Positions 36,145-45,248 of a stretch of DNA of 64,000 nt are shown piece by piece. The stretch's first letter is position 1. Each line of letters opens with the position of its first letter. The position numbers and the translations under genes were made by a program. The notes under the pieces were generated by a model, which worked only from the letters and a program-made list of their open reading frames with translations, made no database searches and was not told where the DNA came from. This stretch comes from Deltaproteobacteria bacterium RIFOXYA12_FULL_58_15. Its GTDB lineage: Bacteria; Myxococcota; XYA12-FULL-58-9. The stretch lies in the NCBI GenBank assembly GCA_001798605.1, contig MGST01000016.1, positions 1,640 through 65,639 of the forward strand, given 5' to 3'.

Positions 36145-37776
36145 ATGTTGATCACCTGTTTGAAGTGCAAAAAGCCGGTCTTCGTCAGCTCGTCCATTGT
36201 GGCTGCCGGAGAGGCCACAATCCCCTGCAATGCGTGCAGTGCGGCGTTGATCGTTTCGAGCGGGGGATCAGTGCGCTTGGAAACCGAAATGCCGGCCGAC
36301 GATCCGTTGGAATCTGAGCCCCCACGGATTGAGGTTCCTGAGTTCGAGTCACCGCCTCAGGTTGAGCCGCTGGCGCACGCTGGGTTGCCGCCACACATTG
36401 GGGTAGCGCCACAGCCACCATCAGAGCCGCCGTACATTGAGGCAGAACCACAGCCACCCTCTGAGCCGGTGTACATTGAGGCAGCACCCGGGCCACCGTC
36501 AGGGCCGCCCCCTCTACCGCCTGTGCAGACCAGTTTAGTTGATGAGGTAGGAGCCGGGGAAACAGACCTGTGGGAGACAGCGCCCATTGAGTCATTCATG
36601 GAGGCACCCCTCGATATACCGGTGCCGACGATGGGGACGGGCTCGGACGGTGCTGACCAAAACGACTGCCATGGCAACACTCAGTGGACTGCACTGGCGG
36701 AGACGGCCGCTGTGCAACCTGTGCAACCTGCCCATGCGATTTATGCGCAAGATATGCATCAGCCAGAGATGCATGGGATCGTTCCACCTCCCGAGTATCA
36801 ACCTGAACCGCCCGTTCCAAAGTCCGTAATGAGGGTTGAGCCGCGGCCCATCATTCCAGAACCAATAGGAATCGCTGTCGAGCCCACGCCGGTTGTTGCG
36901 CCTCGCGATACAGAGCCGCGCACCCAAGTCGAGTCGACTGCCGAGATGGACTGGTCTGTCAATTCTTTGCCAGGCAGGGGGTATGGGGGTCGAGCCGGTA
37001 CGGTGCCCATGGACGAGGCGGTCTTTCGCCGGGAGGCCCGAAGCGGTCGCATGCCTATGGTTGTTGCGGCACTGGCTTTGTTTCTGACCGGGACGGCGTT
37101 GTGGGCCGCGGGAATTGTCCGCATCCCTGGTCTCCCGGTTCCCGGTGCTGCGCGTGAACCGGTCGAAATCGCTCAGCTGTCGCCGATACCCGAGCCGGTG
37201 CCTACTATTGATTCAACGTCAACCACCGGAGCCGTGCCGACCACCGGAAGAGTGCCCACCGCCGATATTGAGCCGTCGCAGCCAATTTCCGACGACGGGC
37301 AGCCGTACAACGATGTGGCTCTTGACGGCAATCGCGGCAAGCGACAAAAACAGAAGAAAGGTCGCCGCAAGGGAAAAGGGCGAGAGGATGATGTCGACCC
37401 GGCTGATGACCGCCCTTTGCGTCCCGCACCTACCGTCGAGTCCGGGGTGCCACAGTCCCCCGCAGTTCCGCCGCCACCCGTGGCGCCATCTGCGCCAAGC
37501 AAAGATGCCGCAGCGGACCTGCATTACAAGCAGGGTAATCTGTATCTAAGAGAGAAAAAGGTCGCATTGGCAATCGATGAGCTCAAAGAGTGCTTGGCCG
37601 CCAATCCGCAGTATGGCCTGGCATATCGCTCACTGGGAGTGGCCTACATGCTACTCGGTCGCGAGAAGAGCGCTGTGCAAGCCTACGAGCAGTTCGTGAA
37701 GGTATCGCCAAGCCACCGCGACACCCCGAAGGTCAAACAGATCATTTCTGACTACTACGCCCGCAACCCACGTTGA
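36145..37776 (+). CDS. Zinc-ribbon, proline-rich, TM and TPR protein
   Basis: The 543-aa product has an N-terminal zinc ribbon with Cys 5, 8, 28 and 31, the same spacing as in the GltJ protein of this window. A long Pro/Glu-rich linker (about 55-290) carries tandem PPYIEAE / PVYIEAA units and PPSGPPPLPP, then one membrane helix (about 303-325, VVAALALFLTGTALWAAGIV), a second Pro/Thr linker, a Lys-rich patch and a C-terminal TPR pair (about 455-543, LHYKQGNLYLREKKVALAID). The topology is zinc ribbon in the cytoplasm and TPR in the periplasm. The ATG at 36145 is preferred over an earlier in-frame ATG at 36091, which overlaps the promoter-like site. It is divergent from the NtrC gene. Function unknown. 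Confidence 0.75.
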   Translation: MLITCLKCKKPVFVSSSIVAAGEATIPCNACSAALIVSSGGSVRLETEMPADDPLESEPPRIEVPEFESPPQVEPLAHAGLPPHIGVAPQPPSEPPYIEAEPQPPSEPVYIEAAPGPPSGPPPLPPVQTSLVDEVGAGETDLWETAPIESFMEAPLDIPVPTMGTGSDGADQNDCHGNTQWTALAETAAVQPVQPAHAIYAQDMHQPEMHGIVPPPEYQPEPPVPKSVMRVEPRPIIPEPIGIAVEPTPVVAPRDTEPRTQVESTAEMDWSVNSLPGRGYGGRAGTVPMDEAVFRREARSGRMPMVVAALALFLTGTALWAAGIVRIPGLPVPGAAREPVEIAQLSPIPEPVPTIDSTSTTGAVPTTGRVPTADIEPSQPISDDGQPYNDVALDGNRGKRQKQKKGRRKGKGREDDVDPADDRPLRPAPTVESGVPQSPAVPPPPVAPSAPSKDAAADLHYKQGNLYLREKKVALAIDELKECLAANPQYGLAYRSLGVAYMLLGREKSAVQAYEQFVKVSPSHRDTPKVKQIISDYYARNPR

Positions 37777-37857
37777 CATCGGAGTCTGTCGATCAAAGTA
37801 CTGGCGTCTCAAATCGGGGACGTATCGAACCGGCGCGGGGTAACTGCTGGATTCGGG

Positions 37858-39558
37858 TCAAAGCTCCAGGCGATAACCAACGGCGGCCATGACCGCACCA
37901 GGGTCGAGGCCGTCGATGTTATCCGATGACCATGGTATTCCGCTGGTGACGTAGACGCGCGCGAGCACGCAGCCCGGCCCAACTCGGTATCCAGCCCCTG
38001 CGAGCACATTAAGTGCTGGCGTGACATTCGGGCCTGAGTCGGCGTCCACTCGACGATACCGCGTTTTCGCCCACGTCAAGATGGCACCCCCCGAAGCGCC
38101 CACCTCCAGAAGTAATCCCGATGCAGGGGTCGGAGCGGACCAAGTTGCGCCGAGCAGCACCGGGACAGTCGTGAGCCCGATGCGGACACGGCTCACGCCT
38201 TCGGGGCTGTTGAAATCGGCCACCTGGCGCGAAGCGTCGGCCATGCCATAACCTGCGACGAAGTGGATCAACAATTGCGAGCTAGAGATCGGAATGGCGA
38301 AATTGGCTTCGAACAGTCCCGCGCCTCCCACTTCAGCGAAAGCGTTTGGGGCCCAGGTGCCACCCAGTATTGCGAAGCTGACTCCTCCCTGTGGGCGCTC
38401 CGATGTCCTCAGATCCCCTTTGCGAGCGGCGTCAATGCCGAGGATCGGGGGCTCCTCGTTTCCGACAGCGACAAAATCAGGACGAACTGACGCGCCCAAA
38501 ACCGCGGTATCAGAGAGCGACATCTGCAGCTTGTGCGCGCCCACGGGAATCGGCACGCGCACCGCGACTGGCTGCGACAATTGATAGTTCGGGTCTGGAG
38601 TGCGAAAATCCTCTGAGGCTGGCTGATCGAGGGCAAGGGTCTGCACCAACACGTCATCGAGCAAGATCCCCAGAACCACGGATGAGAGAGTTTGCGGTTG
38701 CATCTGCGAGCGGTGGGCATGGATGGTCAAGAGCACAGTGCCCGGGCCAACGACGTTGAGCGCCAAACCTGGATCAATAGCCACCTGGTAATACTCGTTG
38801 GAACCGCCGGCCGCCGTGATGGTGTGCCGCTTGAGCACTCCAGCGATCTCGAGTCCCGGTTCGGCGGACGTCACTGTCACGGGACTGGAAACCAGACCCG
38901 GCTCGGCCTGCGGCCGGTTCGTCTCCGCGGTGGGGGATGGTTCTGCGATAGCCAGGTCGGGCCCTGCATCAACCATGTCGGGATCTGATACTGCCGGTTT
39001 CGGCTCTCCTGCAACGAGAGTGGGCTCGCCCGCGTCGGAAGGGTGCCCCACCTCGCCAGCGTTGGACTGAGCGAGATTGGGTTGGGTGCCATCCGTGGGA
39101 GGTTCCACGGTTGGAACGTCAACCTGCACCAACAGAGCGTAGCCGATCGCCCCCTTTTTGTTCTGATGCAGAATCGAAACCGTGTGTGTCCCCTCAGTGA
39201 TGGGGAAGCTGAGCTCTCGTTCCTCTCCGACGCGCCAGCGTGGTTTTCCCGTGACAGACACGTCATCCAACGCCTTGTCAGACAGCGCTAGAGTCATCCG
39301 CCGCACGGTCCCTACCCACACCCTCAATGAGCCAGGGGCCGAGAGGCTGTGCCCCGATTTCTTCATCAGTCCCCAGGCACGCACCCGCAGAATGCCCGGC
39401 CCTTGGACCTCGAGACTCGTCTTTCGTTTGGCGGGGATGATCACCGCTTCGGAAGGAACCGCACCAGCCAGCCGGGTCTCGTCGGGTTGGGGTTTGAGTT
39501 GCATTTGTGTGGCCCACTGCGGGGCCGCACCCAATGAGGCAACAAGTAGGAGGATCAT
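37858..39558 (-). CDS. Exported protein of a tandem paralogous pair, copy A
   Basis: A 566-aa protein with an N-terminal signal (MILLLVASLGAAPQW). Repeated beta-rich modules follow: a first module with VQGPGILRVRAWGLMKKSG and GTHTVSILHQNKKGAIGYALLVQVD, a linker rich in Pro/Glu/Asp, a second similar module (VVGPGTVLLTIHAHRSQMQP, PVGAHKLQMSLSDTAVLGASV), and a C-terminal barrel-like part ending VGYRLEL. The next gene upstream encodes a clear paralogue with the same order of modules (TDGPGKITLRFIGLRQRSNG, HTVIVRVRKNARIGLGLIVEVD). No catalytic or binding motif is recognised. The order of modules suggests carbohydrate-binding or adhesion-like sheets plus a barrel, but this is a guess. Confidence 0.65.
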   Translation of the reverse strand: MILLLVASLGAAPQWATQMQLKPQPDETRLAGAVPSEAVIIPAKRKTSLEVQGPGILRVRAWGLMKKSGHSLSAPGSLRVWVGTVRRMTLALSDKALDDVSVTGKPRWRVGEERELSFPITEGTHTVSILHQNKKGAIGYALLVQVDVPTVEPPTDGTQPNLAQSNAGEVGHPSDAGEPTLVAGEPKPAVSDPDMVDAGPDLAIAEPSPTAETNRPQAEPGLVSSPVTVTSAEPGLEIAGVLKRHTITAAGGSNEYYQVAIDPGLALNVVGPGTVLLTIHAHRSQMQPQTLSSVVLGILLDDVLVQTLALDQPASEDFRTPDPNYQLSQPVAVRVPIPVGAHKLQMSLSDTAVLGASVRPDFVAVGNEEPPILGIDAARKGDLRTSERPQGGVSFAILGGTWAPNAFAEVGGAGLFEANFAIPISSSQLLIHFVAGYGMADASRQVADFNSPEGVSRVRIGLTTVPVLLGATWSAPTPASGLLLEVGASGGAILTWAKTRYRRVDADSGPNVTPALNVLAGAGYRVGPGCVLARVYVTSGIPWSSDNIDGLDPGAVMAAVGYRLEL

Positions 39559-39650
39559 CGGCCCATGTTACAGCGTTGGTCGAGACCGATACACCCTTGT
39601 GATGCTTTTTTGTGTTTGCCCCGTCGATCGGCGATGGGCCCAGCAGGCGA

Positions 39651-41327
39651 CTATTCGCCGCCAAAAATCCAGCGGTAACCGAGGCCAAAGGAAGCGCCAC
39701 TGGGATCAACCAGGCCGATCTGTCTTGCGGCAAACGGATGCGCCAGAATGAAGTCGCTTCGCAATAGCACCTGACCGGGACCCATATGGAGCGTCCAGGT
39801 GAGTTGGGCGACGGCCGCCGCGGTGACACTGTTGTCCGAAATGGTTACGCCCCCAGCTCGCAATTCCATCCAGCCGAGCAAGGCACCGCCGCCGATGCCG
39901 ATCTCGAGACCCAAGGGTGATGGCATGGCCGCCGACCATTTTGCCTCCGCCAAAACTGGCATTGAGGTGAGTGTCGAGCTCATCCTCGCGATGCCATTGG
40001 CGGCCCTGGGGTCGGCGTAGGTGCGGGGATCATGAACTCGGGCCATGGACACGCCGAGTCCGATGGAAAAATGCGGGCCCGCCACGGGCACTGCGAAAGC
40101 GGTCTCGGCACGGACGGCGAATCCCAAGTGGGACAATTCGAGTGGGAGAAAACCGGCACCCAGCATCGCGACCGAGACATCACCGGAAACCTCTGGCGGT
40201 GGCGCTTCGATGTGGAGATCGTCAGAGCGTGCAACCTCGGCACTCAGTAACCCCGGCTCGTCGAAGCGGCCTGTGCCGGCGAACTGCGGCCGCACAGATG
40301 CACCAGCACTCGCCGTGTCGGAGAGAGTCAGCCGGATTTTGTGGGAGCCTGCATTGATAGGCACTCGTTGTGTCGTTCGGGCGGAAAGCGAAAACACGGC
40401 ACCATCAATGGTGTAGGCCGAGCCTGCGGCCTCGCCAATGGCCAGAGACTTGAGAAGCACTTCGTCGAGCATGACCCCGACAATCAGGGTTTTGAGAGTG
40501 TCAGGGGTGTCCGACTGGCGGTGCGCATGGATGTCCAACGAAAGCAAGCCTGGGCCCATCGCATCGAGGCTGAGACCCTCGTCGATGGTCGCCAGATAGA
40601 ACTTTTCGTCTCCGCTCGGACCGTGAATGGTGTGTGTGGATGGTGCGCCGCTCACAGCGATTCCTGGCTCTGAGACAATTCGAATCGGGCTGCTCGCAAT
40701 TGCGCGGGATGGCTCTGGCAACTGTGGCGGGGTGTCTGCAGCCATGAGGGGCGTTTTGGGCTCGGTCCCGCTTTCGGAACTCGAGCTCGCAGACTTGGTG
40801 GATGCGCTGTGGGCGAGATCGCTTTGGGTGGACTCGGTTCCACCAGGCTCAGTGGCTGAAACGTTGACTGCGGGGGGCGCGGAAGGATTGTCGACCTCGA
40901 CAATGAGCCCGAGGCCAATGCGGGCGTTTTTGCGCACGCGGACGATGACGGTGTGTGTGCCTGGCTTGAGTGGAATCGAGATCTGGCGTTCACGTGTGGG
41001 GATCCAGCGTTTCTTTCCGCTCACCCGCCACCCACTTTGGCGTTTGTTGCGCAGCTGGACCTTCTTGTGGAGTTTGCCGTCCACCCACACGACAGCCATG
41101 CCCGGCTTCGAGAGTCGGCCATTGCTGCGTTGACGCAGGCCGATGAATCGCAGGGTGATCTTGCCGGGCCCATCGGTATGGATTGTGAGTGCCTCAAGCG
41201 GTCGGAGGTGAGCTGCCTCGCTTGGGATACCTGTGCCTTCGAGCGCGAGCTCACTCGGCGTCGGATCAATATCGAGCTCGACGCCCCACGCCGGTGCCGC
41301 GACGACCAAAAGTGCGAGAGTCCACAT
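39651..41327 (-). CDS. Exported protein of a tandem paralogous pair, copy B
   Basis: A 558-aa protein with a signal peptide (MWTLALLVVAAPAWG), paralogous to the downstream gene product along its whole length. Shared features include the first module (GPGKITLRFIGLRQRSNG), a Ser/Thr/Pro linker (about 170-240), the second module (MGPGLLSLDIHAHRQSDTPD; INAGSHKIRLTLSDTASAGASVRP) and a C-terminal barrel-like stretch ending FGLGYRWIFG. The genes are separated by 92 bp and read the same way, so they probably form one operon and arose by duplication. Sequence identity between the copies looks moderate, not recent. Function unknown. Confidence 0.65.
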   Translation of the reverse strand: MWTLALLVVAAPAWGVELDIDPTPSELALEGTGIPSEAAHLRPLEALTIHTDGPGKITLRFIGLRQRSNGRLSKPGMAVVWVDGKLHKKVQLRNKRQSGWRVSGKKRWIPTRERQISIPLKPGTHTVIVRVRKNARIGLGLIVEVDNPSAPPAVNVSATEPGGTESTQSDLAHSASTKSASSSSESGTEPKTPLMAADTPPQLPEPSRAIASSPIRIVSEPGIAVSGAPSTHTIHGPSGDEKFYLATIDEGLSLDAMGPGLLSLDIHAHRQSDTPDTLKTLIVGVMLDEVLLKSLAIGEAAGSAYTIDGAVFSLSARTTQRVPINAGSHKIRLTLSDTASAGASVRPQFAGTGRFDEPGLLSAEVARSDDLHIEAPPPEVSGDVSVAMLGAGFLPLELSHLGFAVRAETAFAVPVAGPHFSIGLGVSMARVHDPRTYADPRAANGIARMSSTLTSMPVLAEAKWSAAMPSPLGLEIGIGGGALLGWMELRAGGVTISDNSVTAAAVAQLTWTLHMGPGQVLLRSDFILAHPFAARQIGLVDPSGASFGLGYRWIFGGE

Positions 41328-41478
41328 GGATGAACCACTCCGGCCACAAGTCTACGCGGTGATGGTAGGTTTTCGCCATTTTTGCGCGGTAGATAAGGCG
41401 GACCGTTTGACACCAGTCCCCTGCGGTGTGATATCGGCCGAGCCCAAAGGAAGAGAACGCGAACGAGATGAGTGCGAG

Positions 41479-41841
41479 ATGAGTACGACGATTATTCGGG
41501 AGATGCGTTTTGAGGCGGCCCATTTTTTGCCCAAGACACCCGAGGGGCACAAATGCCGCAGACTTCATGGCCACAGCTATGTCATCGAAATTCACGTGAC
41601 TGGCGAAGTGGATCCCGAAACCGGCTGGGTGTGCGACTTCGACGAGCTACGTCAGGCCTTCTTGCCGCTACGTGTGCAGCTGGATCACCACACCCTCAAT
41701 GAGGTCGGAGGATTGGAGAACCCTACCAGTGAGGTTTTGGCAGGGTGGCTGTGGGAGCGAATGATTTTGTTATTGCCGGGCCTGACGGCAGTTGTGGTGC
41801 ACGAGACGTGCACCTCACGTTGTGTATACACCGGGCCTTGA
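41479..41841 (+). CDS. queD: 6-Carboxytetrahydropterin synthase (QueD)
   Basis: The 120-aa product fits the QueD/PTPS family: zinc ligands in FEAAHFL and LHGHSY, the catalytic Cys in GHKCRRLHGH, the second His in QLDHHTLN, and the Glu in VVVHETCTSRC near the C-terminus. It would make 6-carboxy-5,6,7,8-tetrahydropterin in 7-deazaguanine (queuosine) synthesis. Length and motifs are normal. The ATG at 41479 is chosen because an ATG 11 bases earlier is out of frame and soon stops. QueC, QueE and QueF are not in the window. It reads divergently from the exported pair and upstream of the J-domain gene. Confidence 0.9.
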   Translation: MSTTIIREMRFEAAHFLPKTPEGHKCRRLHGHSYVIEIHVTGEVDPETGWVCDFDELRQAFLPLRVQLDHHTLNEVGGLENPTSEVLAGWLWERMILLLPGLTAVVVHETCTSRCVYTGP

Positions 41842-41937
41842 GCCGGTGGCGGCCCTCGCTCGGATCCGTCGGATCCGTATCATCAACGCACTTGACCGCG
41901 GTGGGGCGCCGATCGACACTCCTCTGGGTGTCTAGAA

Positions 41938-43278
41938 ATGGTTGAGTTGGGAAGAGAATCGTTGTTGACGCTCGCGCCTGTTCTCCGGGCCGATAGCGAC
42001 CTGAAGTCGTTGCAGCTGAACGCGCAAGAGGGTTTTATCATCTCTCAGGTGGATGGCCTGACTCCGGCGGGCGTGTTGTGCGATCTGCTCGCCATGGACG
42101 AAACCACCCTGATCATTGCTCTTTTGCGCCTTGAGAAGCTGGGTGTTGTTCGTTGGGCACGGCGAAACACAGGCCCCAAGGGAGTCCGGCAGTCGGCGGA
42201 CGATACCGCGGCGCAGCGGGTGATCGCGGATAGCGTTGCCGAGGATCCAGCTCTGACCGAAGCGTGTGATCTCTCCCGCGATGAACGCCTCTTGATTCTC
42301 AAGGCTGAGGGTAGTCTCGCTGGCACTCATTGGGAAGTTCTGGGAATCGGTGGCGACGCGACTGGAGCTGAAGTCAAGCGTGCCTACTTTGTTGCGTCCA
42401 AGTCGTTTCATCCGGATCGCTTCTTTGGCCGGGACCTAGGTTCGTTCCGGGGGCGTTTGGATAAGATCTTCCGCGGCGTGAAGTTGGCCTACGACACGCT
42501 CAGTCGCGAGGAGAGCCGCAAGAGCTATCATGCCGCCCACCCACCACCAGTTGAGTTGAATCAGAAATCCGAGGGCATCTCGGGGGCCGTCCAGAGTCCT
42601 GCACCGTCATCCACGAGGGCAACAACAGTACCTCGGGGAGAAAGCGCTGACGACAAGGCGGCACGGCTTGAAAAACGTCGTCAGCAGATTCTTGAAGAAC
42701 GGCGCTCGAAACGTCTGAGCAAACACGCCTCTTCTGCCGGCCAAGCGGCTGGTGGAAGAAAGCGAAAGGCCGAGGAGATCTACCAGTTGGGTCTCGCTCA
42801 GTTAAACAGAGGCAACGTTTTCGCCGCGGTCGCGAGCTTCAAGTTGGCCATGACCTACGACGAGACCAATGAACGGTATCAAAACGCATTTGCGGAAGCC
42901 AACGGCGGCGCTCTGCTTGAGAGGGCGCGTCAGGTTGCCGGGGAGGCAGAGGACGCCGTTGCTTCGGGCAAGTCAGGCGATGCGGGTCGGCTCTTCTCCC
43001 GGGCATTTGAGATGGTGCCGCATAGAGCCGAGTATGCGGTGCGAGCAGCTGAACAGCTGCTCGCAGCCGGCAAAACCAGCGAGGCGTTGCGGTTCGCCAC
43101 CCAGGCTGTCGAAGTGTCTCCCAACCGGCCAAGTGCTCATGTCGCAAAGGCAGCGGTGTTGGAAAACACCGGAGATCTTCGGGCAGCGCTCGTGGCGTTG
43201 GAGAAAGCCCAGACCTTGGATGCCAGTGACAGCCATGTTACAAAATCCATCAAACGCCTGATGAAGAGACTGAGATAA
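41938..43278 (+). CDS. J-domain TPR protein with N-terminal winged-helix-like domain
   Basis: The 446-aa product has three parts. The first (about 20-80) is a small domain with GFIISQVDGLTPAGVLCDLL and LLRLEKLGVVRW, which looks like a winged helix. The second is a J-domain-like segment (about 125-201) with the HPD signature in SFHPDRFF (about residues 158-160) and a LAYDTLSREESRKSYHA helix. The third is a C-terminal TPR region (about 280-446), with a charged linker before it. It lies upstream of a DnaK paralogue, suggesting it is the dedicated co-chaperone. The same N-terminal small domain recurs at the C-terminus of the protein encoded after DnaK. J-domain protein is a confident call; partners are inferred. 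Confidence 0.82.
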   Translation: MVELGRESLLTLAPVLRADSDLKSLQLNAQEGFIISQVDGLTPAGVLCDLLAMDETTLIIALLRLEKLGVVRWARRNTGPKGVRQSADDTAAQRVIADSVAEDPALTEACDLSRDERLLILKAEGSLAGTHWEVLGIGGDATGAEVKRAYFVASKSFHPDRFFGRDLGSFRGRLDKIFRGVKLAYDTLSREESRKSYHAAHPPPVELNQKSEGISGAVQSPAPSSTRATTVPRGESADDKAARLEKRRQQILEERRSKRLSKHASSAGQAAGGRKRKAEEIYQLGLAQLNRGNVFAAVASFKLAMTYDETNERYQNAFAEANGGALLERARQVAGEAEDAVASGKSGDAGRLFSRAFEMVPHRAEYAVRAAEQLLAAGKTSEALRFATQAVEVSPNRPSAHVAKAAVLENTGDLRAALVALEKAQTLDASDSHVTKSIKRLMKRLR

Positions 43279-43411
43279 GTGGACAGCAACAGTGGGGGCA
43301 TTGACTGCAGGCGCTGTCTGTCCCATGCCAACTGCCGGTTTCGGAAACCTCGAGGGGCTGTCTCGGGTCCGAGCGGCATTGATGGGGCCAAGTGGCCCTG
43401 ATGTGGGTAAT

Positions 43412-45238
43412 ATGGGCAAGGTAATTGGTATAGACCTCGGTACCACCAACTCCTGCGTGGCGATTGTCGACCATGACGGACCCAGGGTGATTCCGAGCCG
43501 CACGGGTCAGCACACCATGCCGTCGGTCGTGGCGATCACGGAAAGTGGCAAACAGCTGGTTGGCCATCTGGCGAAGCGTCAGGCGATCACGAATCCCCGC
43601 AATACCATTTACGGTGCCAAGCGCTTGATTGGTCGGCGTTGGGATTCGAGGGACGTTCAGAAGTCCATATCGCTGGTGTCCTTCGACATGTCGAAGGGCC
43701 CTCACGACGACGTCCGATTGAGCATGGGCGGCAAGGAATACGCTATCCCAGAGATCTCTTCCCTGGTGCTACATGAGATGCGTGTCGTCGCCGAGGAGAA
43801 TTTGGGCGAATCCGTTGGGCAGGCCGTGATTACTGTGCCTGCCTATTTCAATGACAACCAGCGGCAAGCGACCAAGGATGCCGGTCGGATCGCTGGTCTC
43901 GACGTCTTGCGCATCATCAATGAGCCAACTGCTGCGGCTTTGGCCTATGGTTATGGCAAGGGATTGGAGCAGAAAGTCGCCATCTATGACCTCGGTGGCG
44001 GCACTTTTGATATTTCCATATTGGAAATCGGCCAGGGGGTTTTCGAGGTTCTATCCACCGGTGGAGATACCTTCCTTGGTGGTGAGGATTTCGATGAGCG
44101 TATCATCGCCTGGCTTATCGAAGATTTCCAAGGGCAGCACGGCATCGATCTGCGACAGGACAAGATGGCTGTGCAACGGTTGCGTGACGCCGCTGAGAAG
44201 GCAAAGATAGAGCTCTCGTCATTGAATGAAGTCGATATCAATCTGCCGTTCATTTTCTCCAAGGGCAAAGGGGAGGCGTTGCATCTGCAAAAACAGCTCA
44301 CCCGAGCGGCACTCGACGGATTGGTGGGCGATCTCATTGAGCGGACCGTCGCGATCTGCGAGCAAGCGCTCGACGATGCCGGGATGAAGAAGTCGGATAT
44401 TGCCGCGGTGATTCTTGTCGGTGGTATGACTCGGATGCCGAGGGTACAGCGCACGGTCAACGATTTTTTCGGCATTCCTCCGTCCAAGGGGGTCCATCCT
44501 GACGAGGTCGTTGCATGTGGGGCGGCAATTCAAGCGCATCTGCTGTCCACCGGGTCCATTGACACCTTGCTCCTCGACGTGACGCCCCATCATCTTGGCA
44601 TCATGGTGGCAGGTGGGCTCTTCGACGTCATCATTCACAAGGACACCACGATACCCACGAGCGCCACCAAAGTTTTCACCACAGTTCGCGACGGGCAGCC
44701 GCAGGTACGCATCATGGTGTTGCAGGGAGAGTCGAGCCAAGCCGAGGAGAACGAGCTTCTCGGTGAGTTCGTCCTCGATGGATTGCGTGCGGCGCCACGG
44801 GGCGAAGTCCGCGTCGAGGTGACCTTTGACATTACAGCTGATGGCATCGTCGGGGTCTCGGCGAAGGACGTCGAGACAGGGCGCGAACAGACCATCATGG
44901 TCACGGCGTCGAGTGGTCTCACTGAAGATGAGATCCGCGAGATGGCAGCACGCAATCAGGATTTCTTGGTGAAATCAGATAGCGCAGGGGGGAACGATGA
45001 GGTTCGCCAAAAAGTGCAGAACCTGCTCAACGAGATCGACAAGTTTCTACCGCAGGCGCGGCCAATCATTGATGGCACCGATTTTGGTGTTGATGCACTG
45101 AACAAGGCTGAGCAAACCCTCGAGCGGGCCCGTCATGCGATGTTGCAGAAGGACACCAAAGAGCTGTCAGACTGCATCAAACCGTTGGAACGCACCTTGT
45201 CTCTGCTCAACAATGTGATCCAGAAACTTGGCGGATAG
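43412..45238 (+). CDS. dnaK: DnaK (Hsp70) paralogue with short C-terminus
   Basis: The 608-aa protein begins MGKVIGIDLGTTNSCVAIVD, the phosphate-1 motif of Hsp70, and has the connect and phosphate-2 motifs (EPTAAALAYG, IYDLGGGTFDISIL), the adenosine motif (VGGMTRMPRVQ) and a substrate-binding domain ending in TASSGLTEDEIREM. The lid region is shorter than in canonical DnaK (about 638 residues) and the tail ends QKLGG, without the usual acidic EEVD-like end. The ATG at 43412 is chosen over upstream in-frame codons because it gives the standard N-terminus. No grpE or standard dnaJ is nearby; instead a J-domain TPR protein precedes it. It may be specialised for envelope or motility factors, but that is inference. 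Confidence 0.9.
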   Translation: MGKVIGIDLGTTNSCVAIVDHDGPRVIPSRTGQHTMPSVVAITESGKQLVGHLAKRQAITNPRNTIYGAKRLIGRRWDSRDVQKSISLVSFDMSKGPHDDVRLSMGGKEYAIPEISSLVLHEMRVVAEENLGESVGQAVITVPAYFNDNQRQATKDAGRIAGLDVLRIINEPTAAALAYGYGKGLEQKVAIYDLGGGTFDISILEIGQGVFEVLSTGGDTFLGGEDFDERIIAWLIEDFQGQHGIDLRQDKMAVQRLRDAAEKAKIELSSLNEVDINLPFIFSKGKGEALHLQKQLTRAALDGLVGDLIERTVAICEQALDDAGMKKSDIAAVILVGGMTRMPRVQRTVNDFFGIPPSKGVHPDEVVACGAAIQAHLLSTGSIDTLLLDVTPHHLGIMVAGGLFDVIIHKDTTIPTSATKVFTTVRDGQPQVRIMVLQGESSQAEENELLGEFVLDGLRAAPRGEVRVEVTFDITADGIVGVSAKDVETGREQTIMVTASSGLTEDEIREMAARNQDFLVKSDSAGGNDEVRQKVQNLLNEIDKFLPQARPIIDGTDFGVDALNKAEQTLERARHAMLQKDTKELSDCIKPLERTLSLLNNVIQKLGG

Positions 45239-45248
45239 GGGAACTCCT

